Made by a program: the position numbers and the translations under genes. A DNA stretch of 64,000 nt from Polytrichum commune (taxonomy: Eukaryota > Streptophyta > Polytrichopsida > Polytrichales > Polytrichaceae). Within the stretch, counting starts at the first letter, position 1. Every line of letters begins with the position of its first letter. The stretch lies in contig OX485803.1 of the NCBI GenBank assembly GCA_950295325.1, forward strand, positions 76,521,554 through 76,585,553, given 5' to 3'. The notes under the pieces are model-generated. The model saw nothing but the letters and a program-made list of their open reading frames with translations, did not search any database and was not told the origin of the DNA. This document shows, piece by piece, positions 30,766-42,800 of the stretch.

Positions 30766-32556
30766 TGTAGTTAGCTTTTTGGTTACAAACAAACCCAGGG
30801 AACAATCAGGGAAGACTTAAAAGGTGATTCTTATATATTCTAGGTGTCTTAAACAAGGTTTGTTAGGTAAAACACAAGGTTATAACACTTCATTTCCATT
30901 TAGGTGTATCAATTAGTTTACGGGCAGGGGTAAAACACCTAAAAGATCACTCCATAGCAGTGCATGCAAGAGTGACAGTCTCTCACCTCACTTTACTTTT
31001 CATGGCAATTGTCTGGCAGTGAATTCCTTTTATTAGAACCAAGTGCGGTGCACAAACATAGGCACAGCCATCGACTATAGTCTTTGCATAAGTATCATCA
31101 TCATGTCTTAATTATCAAAGCCAAGGGCACTTTGATCTTTGCTATAGTCTTTAGATTCATATTAGCATAATACACATTTGATTATAGTCTTCAATATAGT
31201 CTGTACGCATTATAAGTCATATATCCAACAACACCATAGGCTGGAAGCCCGTATGTTCAATTATTAATCAATTACAAATCAACGAGGTTAGAATTACCCT
31301 TTCCTGGATTAGGTAACATTCAGCTAGTGACTGCATTGTCCTTTCGGCTTCTCACCAAGGTAACTGTTCAAGGCTATAGTCTTCCCACTAGGCCCTTTCA
31401 TCTCCCAGCATGACTATTGCCTTCTCAATCCATTAAGTTTACTTATACTTAGGATTACAAACACACATATATTCTCATTGGACTCATACAGATTCTTTGA
31501 TTTCATTCAATCAACTTATTAGCTTGTGTCATCACTTCCTTTATTAATTTCACATCCTTACTCCATTGAAATGAAGCTCTCAGATTTACATTCGATTACA
31601 CCATGGCAATCATCTCTCAGGATCCCTCTTAATTTCCCCAGTCTATAGTCTTATCCTAATTGGGTCTTCCCTGGTCTCTCAGGGAAATTCCCTCATCAAT
31701 CACCAAGACTATAGCCTTCACCCAGGGTAATTGAGAATGAAATCTCATCATACCTTACCACAGGAAGGTAACTTCCCAGACTATTGCCTTATGATGAGAG
31801 GTGATCTCAGCTATTAATGCAGACCATTGCCTGGCCATGCTCACTTTCTCTAATTCATTATATAAGGATAAACTTAGTCTATGGCCTGGTCATGTAATTG
31901 AGATACTCAATATTGTGGATTCAAATGAACTTGCAATCAATCATACACAACGCTCAAGGCTATAAACTGTAGTCACTGTAGCAAGGTAGAAACAATTCCA
32001 ACAACAGTAACTCCTACACTTTGCAATCCCTGCAAAGTGTTCTGACACACAAACACAGACTATAGCCCTGACAATCATTTCAAATCAGTCTTCCATCCCA
32101 ATATCAGACTATAGCCTGAACTCACAATAAATATTCAATAGACACAACAATAGAAACAAAGTAGTTCTCTCACAATGTAATAATTCAGGATTCACTCCCA
32201 TGTAAATAATTATTGAATATTGATCAATGATACATCAAAAGACTATTGACTGGCACAACAACAGTGCATCCTCTTACAGACAATACTTTCAAAGTTCTAA
32301 AAACATTGGAGTTCAATCTCTATCCCAGAGATGACTGACTTCTTTCTTACCTCCCCCTTCCTTTATACTTTGTGAGGAGTCCTCTCTAGCCCTACATCCT
32401 TTCATATCAGACTATAGCCTTGGAAGTTATGCTTTTCGGGATCTGAAGACTATAGTCTGTTCACATGGACAGTATCTTAAGATTTCAGTGTAGATTTTGT
32501 CCCTTTTTACACTGAATTCTAATTTTCAAAAAGATAAACTAAAAATCGCTATCACA
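30766..32556 (-). repeat. Right LTR of element C (5' LTR in its own direction)
   Basis: The second 1791-bp copy, matching 16780-18570 throughout what I compared. Candidate TATA box on the minus strand at about 32360-32367. Followed by the GGACT target duplication at 32557-32561. Confidence 0.95.
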
Positions 32557-32561
32557 GGACT

Positions 32562-34736
32562 AAGAATCAACGAATACCCAACGTATTACTAGATGGAGGA
32601 TCGGGAGTGAACATCATTACGGACACTTTGATGGACAAATTGGGAATAGAGAAACTACTTGAAGTAGCACCATTCACAATCAAAATGGCGGATCAAAGGA
32701 AGGTAACGCCACTTGGAATCATCAAGAATTTGAAAATCAATATTGGAGGATTAACTTTTAAGATTACCGTGACAGTGATAAGGATGGAAAATCAAGAGAA
32801 TAGTTACTCAATGCTACTTGGACGGCCATGGCTTAAGCAAGCACGTGCCAAGCATGATTGGGGAAAGAGTCAACTAATTTTGTATCAAAATGGAATAGAT
32901 GTATGTATTGGTACTAATCGACGGCCAAAGCTTCCGGATTCATCAAGACCAATCAATATCGAAGGATTTGATTGGGAAGCCGGATTAACCGATGAAGAGG
33001 AACAAGTAGTTTATCAAGCTTATCCAAGCTTACACCACATAGCCGATGTGGAACTAGATGGATTGAAGCTATTATATGAAACCGAATGCAATATGGTCAT
33101 GACAAGCATCGAAGGAGAAAACGAGGAGAATATCAACAAAAAGGGACTCAAAGCAATCGTGAAGAAAAAGGAGAAACAAGTTCCAAATCTCAAAGAAGGA
33201 ACTCCAAAACAAAAAGAGGATATGGGAGAAAAACCCGTTTATCCATCCCATTTCTATAAAACAAAAGAAGGAGAACAAGCAATCGATCAAACACCGGCAT
33301 CCGAAGCGGTTAAGGGAAAAACAATCGCGGGATGGACCGTCGAAGATGAAGATATGATAAAAGAAATTAACCTTGGGACAACGGAGGACCCCAAAATGGT
33401 ACGAATAGGAAAGGAACTTGACCCTACCTATGAAAACCAAGTGATTGAGATACTAAGAGATTACAAGGATGTATTCGCATGGACGTATGAGGATATGAAA
33501 GGGATACCACCTCACATTTGTGAGCACAAGATAGAACTCAAACCAAACACCAAGCCGATCAAGCAAAGCCGTTATCGAATGAATCCGAATTATGCGGCGA
33601 AGGTGAAGGAAGAGATCGACAAATTGCTCAAGGCCGGATTCATATACCCGGTAGATAGAGCGGAATGGCTTTCACCGATAGTGATAGTACCGAAGAAAAA
33701 TGGGAAGTTGAGAGTATGCGTAGATTATCGGAAACTCAATGGAGCAACAAAATCCGACCCATTTCCATTACCATTCACGGAGGAGATTCTTGAAACGGTA
33801 GCCGGACACGAAATGTTATCGCTACTAGACGGGTTTAGTGGCTATAATCAAGTAAGGGTAGCACCGGAGGATCAACCAAAAACTTGCTTTATTACGGAAT
33901 GGGGGGCTTATGCTACTAGAGTGATGTCATTTGGGCTAATGAGCGCACCATCTACTTTCCAAAGGGGAGTAATGACGATATTCGCGGAGTTTCTAAACGA
34001 TTTTATGAAAGTATTTTTGGACGATTTTAGTATATATGGGACAAAGGCGGATCATATCAAGCACCTTAAGCTTTGTCTTCAACGATGTAGAGAGTGTGGA
34101 TTAAGTCTTAATCCGGAGAAGTGCATGATTTGTGTGACCTCGGGTAGATTACTTGGTCACGTGGTTTGCAAAGAGGGACTTTTGATAGATCCCAAAAAGA
34201 TCTCCGTGATACAAAACTTACCACCACCAACAAATGTCAAGAGTTTACGAGCATTCTTAGGCTCGGTAACATACCATAGGAGATTCATATGGATGTTTGC
34301 ACAAATTACGAGACCTCTTTATGCTCTCCTCAAAAAGGATGAAACATTTGAATGGACGACAAATTGCCAACAAACATTTGAACTAGTCAAGAGACTACTA
34401 ACTACGACACCAATACTAATGGCTCCAAATTGGTCAATGGAATTCCATGTCCATTGTGATGCATCAAACATAGCCATTGGAGCGGTACTAGCGCAAAAGG
34501 TGAATGGAAATATTGACTCACCTATATATTACGCAAGCCGATTACTAAATCAAGCGGAGAAAAATTATAGTACAACGGAACGCGAAGCACTAGCAATGGT
34601 ATATTCGGTAAACAAATTCCGACACTACCTTTTGGCGAATCATTTCGTGTTTTACGTGGATCATCAAGCATTGTTATACTTGATAAATAGACCGATAATC
34701 TCAGGGAGAATCGCAAGATGGATGCTTCTTCTATAA
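32562..34736 (+). pseudogene. Protease-RT-RNase H of element B, ends at an in-frame TAA
   Basis: This continues the gag frame of B after element C with no shift. The aspartic protease site is LLDGGSGVNI, with Gly-Gly-Ser in place of the commoner Thr/Ser-Gly, as seen in other plant Gypsy proteases, and GRPWLKQA follows. RT carries LLDGFSGYNQ, MSFGLMSAPSTFQ and the catalytic FLDDFSIYG (about 34016). RNase H has HCDASNIAIGAVLAQ, STTEREALAM and VDHQALLYL. The frame ends at TAA 34734-34736 after ARWMLLL, where related proteins have Gln (CAA), then continues open. All catalytic residues appear intact, so the copy was functional until recently. Confidence 0.85.
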
Positions 34737-36251
34737 GAATACGATTTTGAGATTGTGTATATGCCCGGGAGACGACACGTGATGGCGGATCATCTCTCAA
34801 GAATCGATAATGGAGAACCACCTACCGGAATAAATGATCAACTACCGGATGCCAATTTATTTTGTATGGAAGTACTAGAAGAGGAAGAAGATTACATGGA
34901 AGAAAATGAGCAAAGGAGTGCAGAAGATGCACGAGAAGAAGAGAATGAGACACCATGTCTAGAATGGTATATGGTGTATGTTCAACCAACGGAAGATTGG
35001 AGAAAACCGTTCAAAGAATATCTCAAGTATGGAAAATTGTTAACAATAGGAACAACGGAAGACGAACAAACACGCATAAGACGATCTAGTGAGCCCTACA
35101 TCATGAATGGAGATAAACTAATACGAATTAGCCCAAGTGGAGAATCAAAAACATGCATAGCAGGACAAGTTATTGAGGAGATCATCGCGGAAGCGCATGA
35201 ACAAGAAGGCCATCATCAAACCTTCGAAAATACTTGGTTCACCATATTAAGTGGACCTTATTGGTGGCCAACAAGAAAGAGGGACGTAGCAAGTTATTGC
35301 GAAGAATGTCCGGTTTGCTTACGACAAAATGAAGGACGAATACATGAACTAGAAAATGATACTCTAGTACTAGACTCGGTATCGGATGACGAGTCAACTA
35401 CGGAAGAAAACCACTCGACGGATTGGAGAACACCATATTTTGAGTACTTAAGAAATGGACAAATAAATGGAGAAAATATTACCAATGACAAACAACTTCG
35501 ATGGGCAAACAAATGCAAGCGGTTCGTTCTCAACGGAGGAACCTTGATAAGATTACTACCCAACGGAGATACGCGAATATGCGTCACACGAAGTCGAGGA
35601 GGAAAACTCATAGCGGCCACTCACAACGCAAAAGGCAAGCATTTGACCTTACCTATGACTAAGCAATTAATATTCTTTAGTCCTTATTGGTGGCCTACAA
35701 TTGACGAAGACATCAAGTATCACGCGGAATACGAATGTGAAGAATGCATGTTACAACTCAATGGGAAGCAAGAAAAGATGAATCTAAAAGATAAACAAGT
35801 GACTATATTAAAGCAAATGTCACCATCGGATTGGAGAAAACCTTACCTCGAATATTTATTATTCGGAAAGGTAATGAGCAATGACTTAACCGGAGAAGAG
35901 AAGGAACGGATTGCGAATAGAAGTCAATTCTTCGCCATCATGAATGGGAAACTAATGAGACGATTTGTCGCCAATGAGATACCTAAAGAATGCATCTCGA
36001 AGAATCGGATACAAGGATTTTTAAAGAAACTTCATGAAAAATATCAAACATGTGAAGAAATGATAAAACAAGCAACACAAGGACCATATTGGTGGCCTAC
36101 GATGACTCGCGATATTCAAAGTTTCATCAAACAAAGAAATGGTACTACACTAAGGAATGATTCAACCAAAATGGATTGGAGAAAACCAATAATGGAATAT
36201 TTGAACCATGGGAAAACCGGAGATCGACGTCCATTTGAACAAGAGAATTGA
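34737..36251 (+). pseudogene. RNase H end and first three integrase zinc modules of element B
   Basis: The frame resumes with EYDFEIVYMPGRRHVMADHLSRI, the end of RNase H, and an acidic linker. Then come modules with DWR-x-P-x2-EYL-x2-G near the start and PYWWPT near the end: DWRKPF at 34995, DWRTPY at 35421, DWRKPY at 35829, and the start of a fourth, DWRKPI at 36174. PYWWPT marks the integrase N-terminal zinc domain. Module 1 keeps both His (HEQEGH) and both Cys (CEECPVC); module 2 keeps them (THNAKGKH, CEEC); module 3 has lost the second His and the Cys pair. A TGA at 36249-36251 interrupts module 4, after which the frame continues. Confidence 0.8.
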
Positions 36252-36890
36252 ACTTACTTTATGGAAGAGGGACAATTACGGAAGGAAGTAGACCACGGAG
36301 AAAGCAAAATATGTATCGCGGGAGATCCAATCAAGCATCTAATCAAAAGAGTGCATGAACAAAATGGGTACCATCTCAACCCGAACGATACAATTCAACA
36401 AATATTCCACGGGCCTTATTGGTGGCCTACCATAGCGCAAGATACGGAACATTATATCAATGGAGAATGTCCGAAATGTAAAAAGAAAGCAACAACCAAA
36501 ATTCAATGCGGAGCAATTACCACCGATCAACAAGAAGATTGGAGAACACCATTTATTGACTACTTATCGCACGGGAGATTGACAACACCGGCAACAACTT
36601 CTCAAAGACAACAAATAGCGATAAGAAGTAGACCTTTTCAACTCATCAACGGAGACCAATTAATCAAAGAAGGAGCCGATGGCATGAAAATGAGATGTGT
36701 ATCCGGACCAATTACCGAAGCAATCATCGCCGAAGCACATGAAGGCATTGCGGGGGGACATTTCGCGGCAAACATCACATTACACAAAATATTAACGGCT
36801 CTTTATTGGTGGCCTACTATGAAAAGGGACGTGTATATGTATTGCAAACAATGCGACATATGCCAAAGAGTGGGACCAAAAGTATCCAAG
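34995..36890 (+). repeat. Five tandem integrase zinc-binding modules in element B
   Basis: Module starts (GATTGG of the DWR codons) lie at 34995, 35421, 35829, 36174 and 36537, spaced 426, 408, 345 and 363 bp. Each has DWRxP, an EYL/DYL-like stretch, an (I/L)I-rich beta part, an HxxxxxH-like part, PYWWPT or LYWWPT and a CxxC-like end. All spacings are multiples of three, so the modules stay in frame. They are well diverged, so the amplification is old. Confidence 0.85.
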
Positions 36891-39800
36891 TCCGCACAAC
36901 CATTACACCCAATCATGCCTACGGAAGTGTTTCAAAGATGGGGATTGGACTTTATAGGTCCAATTAATCCTTCCGCCAAAGGTACTAAAAATAGATACAT
37001 CATCACCGCCACGGATTACACTACCAAATGGGTTGAAGCGAGAGCACTTAAGGATAATACCGCGACATCTACCGCGAAATTCATATTCGAGGAGATCATC
37101 ACCAAATTCGGATGTCCGATTGAACTAGTTAGTGACCAAGGGAGTCACTTTCTAAATGAGACAATTCAAATTTTAACCAAGACATTTATGGTCTTACATC
37201 GTAAATCGACAACTTACTACCCTCAAGCTAATGGCCAAGCCGAAAGTACGAACAAGGTCATTAAAACAACACTTACCAAAATGGTAAACGCCAATCGCAC
37301 GGATTGGGACACTAAACTATACGCGGCATTATGGGCATATAGAACGGCATATAAGGTCACTACGAAGCATACACCATTCTCATTGGTATTTGGAACGGAA
37401 GCATTACTTCCATTAACATTCATTTATAACGAGGAGAATCTCCAAAGGAATCAAGAATGGCACCCCGTTCTTAAAAGGAGAATGGAACAATTAAAAACTT
37501 TAGATTTGACCCGTATCGAAGCGGAGGAAAATATCGAGCATACTCAAACCATGAGGAAAAGAAGACAAGATAAAACATTAATAGAAGGCAAGAGGTGCAA
37601 ACATTGCAAGAAACCCTCTTATGATACCAAGGACAAGACCTACAACACTCATCAAGCAAAGGAGAAGTCACAAGAAAACAAAAGTCCCAAATTTTACAAG
37701 GGTCAAAAGATTTTGTGGCATCAAAGGATGAACAAACCCGGTCCAGGCAAATTCCGAATCCGATGGAGTGGACCTTACGAGATTACGGAAATTTACGGTA
37801 ACAACACCGTGGATGTAAACACATTGCAAGGAGAAACTCTTGGAAGGGTAAACATGAGTAAGATTAAACCTTACCATGAACCCCTTGAAGCAAAAACCTA
37901 TGTTTTAGAAGTTAATGACGCCACGAACTCATCACTTGACAATACAAGTACAAATTGTATAAACGGGTCCATTAATACCAACCACCACAAGGGAGAATCA
38001 AGCCATTCAAGGAAACCATGCTTATTTTACGAAGGACAAAGAGTAGTGACCAAATATCTACCACACATACAAATCAAAACACCTTTTGAACAACAAAAAT
38101 GGGTGGGACCATACACCATCACAAGAATCCACGATGACGATACCATTGAGATCAAGACCATACATCAAAAAGAATTGGGACGATGGAGATCGAAGAAGTT
38201 TTTACCATATGACTGGGTTAACCCCAACCAAGTTATCACTTTTAACCAAGACGGGATGAATATTTTTACATCCCCGGATTATGATGAAGTACACCATAAA
38301 ATGCTTGAATGCTATCTCATACAACCAATGAGACAAGGGATTTCGGAAGAAGACTCTACCAACGATGTAAAAACAAGGAAAATTGAGAGTAAAATTACTC
38401 GATTATCAACGAAAGGAGATAATTTCGAAAGGGATGCACCATACATATATTTATCGGAGAATTCACGACCAAACACATTATGCGAAACAACCATGGCAAT
38501 CAACAACAACACATATGACAAGTACAAAGTACCTTCAAAATCTAAGACGGCAAATGAATTAACCACTAAGTGGTTACAACACATGATTAAGACATGGGGC
38601 CTAATCTATATGGTGCTCATAACTCAAGAATGGTACTTACAAATATGGAATTCATCCATTCATCCATTCAAAGACATCCAACGGAACGATGATGTCAATA
38701 TGGGTATTAAAAAGACTAATTATGTGACTCAAGTTACGAAAGGAGAATTTCAGCAAAAATTCATATATATGAAGTCGATTACTCAAAGCAAAATTCAAGG
38801 GGACCGGAAACCAATTAATACAATAGTTCTGGTGACCATAACAAGAGTTAAATCCGATTTTGATTTTTATTGGAGGGGTCCGCACAAGGCAGACCCCAAG
38901 AAAGTAAAGAAGCCCACTACACAAGGTAGTGTTCTCCTTGTTGAAGCTTCAAAAACCCGCAGAAACCACACATATCTGCACAAGGAAAGCCACGCAAGAC
39001 AAATATATTTCATAATTAAAAACAAAAGACAATTTAACTCCGCATTACCACAACATAATTCGACCAGCTTAGTGTCTAAGCCAAGCAAGATTAGTGTCCA
39101 AGTAATGAGTGGTAGTACCCCCAACAAACCAAGAACCATAACCAACCTAACAACTTTCATCATGTTTTACACCAGGGCACTTAACCCCATACAAAGCCCA
39201 CTTAGCATCCATAAACAACACCTTAACCTCATACTACAGTTTGCAGTTCACAAAGAGTTTGCAGTTATCAGTAGAGTCAGGCCCACAGTAGGTGCGCATT
39301 CTACCATGAGGATTTCGAGTAAGGAGAAAGGCAAAGCTGCCCAGATGAGAAGTGTAGAGGATGTCATATTCAGCATGGAGATGGCAGCACTTGACTTCGA
39401 ACCATCTAGAGAAGAAGAGACCTTTCTCCAACTCATTGGGTTAGATCGATTTGTAACCCGAGTGACGTGGGAGATTATGAACAATTCAGTAGTACAGGAG
39501 GTCATAGCAAATCTGGACATTAACACAATGGAATCTGCATTGAACGGTCGGAGGTTTCCAATTTTTCCAAAGGATTGGAGAAACAAGATGAGAGCTGTCT
39601 TTTATATTGCAACATTCTCAGCAAGGCGGGAGCCAGGAACTCCCAAAGTCAAACCAATGGACATTTTTCCAAGTTACAATGAGAAGATACGGAGCAAGAC
39701 GGGGACATGCAAACTTTCGGAATGCACCATTCAAGAAGCCAAACGCCCATTGAGGTTCTTCAATTCTCTTTTCCTGTTACGAACTAGTGCAAATACCATT

Positions 39801-42800
39801 TCTTGTTCAGCTGTGATGCACATTACAGATGCTCTGAATGGAAAGCAAGTAGATTGGCCAGAGATATTTAAGGACAATTTAGTATCAGAGCTCAAGTCCA
39901 TTAAAGAGGAACTATTCAAGGACAAGACTACGGGGATGAAATCCATGATAGGTCCCCCCCTTACAATGTTATTGATTGCGGAAGGGTTATTAACTGTTCC
40001 TCAAGAAATTGAAGCTGGCATCCTAATGCCAGCGGACTTCATTGAAAGACCAAATTCCAAAAAGAGAAAGCTAGGACCCTCAATGGAACTTACTCCCGGA
40101 GAGCCCTCAAAAAGCAAACAAGCACCACAAATTTGCGTGGCCATGGCCACACCAGCCATAGCCAAATCAAAAGCAAACCCTAACATTGTCATAGATTTAG
40201 GGGAGCCCTCACAGATCAAAGGAAACTCACTCAAGCAAGCACAAAACTCAAAATTTTTACTTCCAACAGTGGAACCTGTGTTAATCAACACAAAGGTGAA
40301 TGGTACATCACAACCTGGCTTAGCACCATTAACCAACATTCTACAGCAATTTCAAAATACCACCCAGCTACTGGAGAAATGGATCACAACAACAACACAT
40401 TCTTCCGGATTTTCACAAATTCTCACAAATGTTGAGAAATTCAGTCAACTATCACAAGGTGGAACGTCAAAATTACAGGATCACCACCTGCAACTACATT
40501 CTACGCTAACAACACAGTCCACCCTAACAACCACAGCTCCTCAGGTGGTCACCAGTGAATTTCAAAGCCCAAGAGAGATCCTGCACAACCAAGCTCAGCG
40601 TAATCAGAACCCAACAATTCCAACGGAACTCCAGAATCAGCACACAACAGCAACAGGACAGAATCACCAGAGTATTGGGACAAATGATTACCGCCAGCAA
40701 CAAGAACCGGCCAACATCAACGTCGCCAAAACAGAATCAGAGAAGCCACCCCACGCCGCGGCAACAGATCAAATCGATCTACACAGACACAATAGGCATC
40801 AACAACCTAACCAATACACCGGAGCCGCGGAGACAGGAGTCAAAATTGATTGCCGAACACAAAAAGACCCAGCTGCCAAAAACCAGACGAACCTACATCC
40901 AGTTCCCAAGAGCGCAGTAAATCACATCACCGAAGTCACACAGCAAATCGCCGAGCTAACGCACAAGACTTCTACGAACCCTGAGCTCTTCCGAAATTTG
41001 CTTGACATACCACTTGAACAGCGAAACACCACCAACACAAACACAATCAATCAACACACATCATGCACAGGCCACATCACCACAGCAGTAGGCCACCCTT
41101 CGAAGTATCAAGAAATTCGAATTGAAACAGACTCACCAGATCAAGAGAATCGCCGGAATACGACAGAAATCGACCGTGATCTTCAACGACAATCCGAACC
41201 CTTCTGCAACCAGCAGGCAACAGAGCTCGAACGACATCAAAAAGCGCAGCAGGAACTTCGAAACCAACTCCAGATTTCCCAGAAGCATGTCGAAGCAGCC
41301 AATGAGCGCAATCGACAGCTTATTATCGAAAGAGATAACTTGCAGAAAAAAATGGCACTTCTACAGCAACAAACAGTTGCAGCCGTGGAGCGAAGTCGTC
41401 AAGTCGATGACGACAACCAACAGAAATCCATACTCTACGCTGCAGCTCTCGAACGTATCCATCAAATGGAAGAGCAACATCGACAGACCATTACTACGAC
41501 ACAAAACATAGAATTTCAAAAGCAAGTAGAAATCCTGCAAACCCAGCATGCTGCCGAACTAAAGCAGCAAATTACTACCGAAAGCACTCGATACCAGCAG
41601 GAGACAGCACTTCTCCGCACTCAACACGAGGCAGCACTTCACCAGAGCCAACAGACCGCTAAGGACGCAACACTACTCACCGAACAGCTCAAAGCCAGAA
41701 TCGACCACCTACAAGCCAAGCATACTGAAGTACTTAGCAAAAACAAAGAGCTCACGGAGAATCTGCAACGGCGAGAACAAGAGCACCACGATCAAATCCA
41801 GGAAGGTCGCCGACACCAAGGCAAAATCGCAACCATCGCAGAACATCGACTTCATCAAATTTCGACCCAACTTCGGAACACAGTTTCGGAGATTCGGCAA
41901 CAAACTTTAGAACAGATGCGAGCCTTCCAGGTAGAAATCCAGAGTTACAAAACCCAGATCCACATCCTAGCTGCAAAGGAACATACAGATCCACAGAGAA
42001 TAATGGAACTCACACAAATTGAGGCTTTCAAGCTATGGGTACACACACAACCTGCGACAGAGGAGCAGATGTCTGCTCAAACTCTTTTACAGAGAGTATC
42101 GGCAAAGATAAATCATACTCTTAGAAACTTGAAAGCGGAACTACACCAAACAACGGCAGAAAGAGATGAGTTCCAAGCAAGAATAGAGCAACAAGAAGAA
42201 AACAGAGATACCTTCGAAGAGCAAAACAGAGTCACTCTCGGAGAATGGAAAACCCTGATAGAACAGGAGAAAATTGCGGATCCGGATAACCTCATTTCAG
42301 CGACAAGGAAGAACCTCGCACCGCCGGTAAGTATTTATCAATACTACCAAGCATACAAGCCACTCTTACTCACATGCAGCAACTTACCCGACATCAAACC
42401 CCAAAGCTGTTTGTCAAAGGAACAATTCCAGAAAATATGGTCAAGAGCTAACTCCGATGCGAGAGATCTACTCATTTTTATGTGGGTTCTAAAGGATCTG
42501 ATCCTACCAAAGGCACTAGCAGAGGTAACATCAGCAAACCCAAATTTCTACCTCACAAGATTTTGCCTTAGTGCACTCACTCACATTGCCAAACACCATG
42601 ACGAATTTTACAGCAATGTAGACACCCGAAAGAGTTTACCCCAGATTGAACCTTACGAAACTGACACTATCAACGAGATCCAAGAGTTAGCAAACCAGCA
42701 GTTTCCAAATTTCTTATCTTCACTAGATATCCTAGCTGAAGAAGAAACAACCATCTTACATGAAGCAACCCAGCAACATCAGAACCTTGTCAGAAAATTC

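Larger units (their letters stand above)
16780..32556 (-). mobile_element. LTR retrotransposon C (Ty3/Gypsy, 15.8 kb), nested in element B
   Basis: This large element lies on the minus strand. It has two direct 1791-bp LTRs at a constant offset of 13986 with no difference seen, a GGACT target duplication, a tRNA-Asp-type primer site and a polypurine tract. In its own direction it encodes a small zinc-knuckle ORF, a pre-gag ORF, gag-protease-RT-RNase H-integrase in one frame with a single TGA, a 2.2-kb motif-rich noncoding stretch, and an 899-residue post-integrase protein. The tRNA-Asp-type site and large size recall the Athila/Tat group. Identical LTRs and almost intact ORFs point to a very recent insertion. 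It landed in the protease-upstream part of element B's gag-pol frame. Confidence 0.93.

Noticed and set aside
15877-36251. Stop codon reassignment
   Set aside because: Stops are few and both TGA and TAA are involved, while other frames in the window end normally. Single mutations are simpler.
40555-41511. Extra plus-strand frames inside the post-integrase region of element B
   Set aside because: Overlap the long frame in Gln/Thr-rich sequence and encode only low-complexity peptides.
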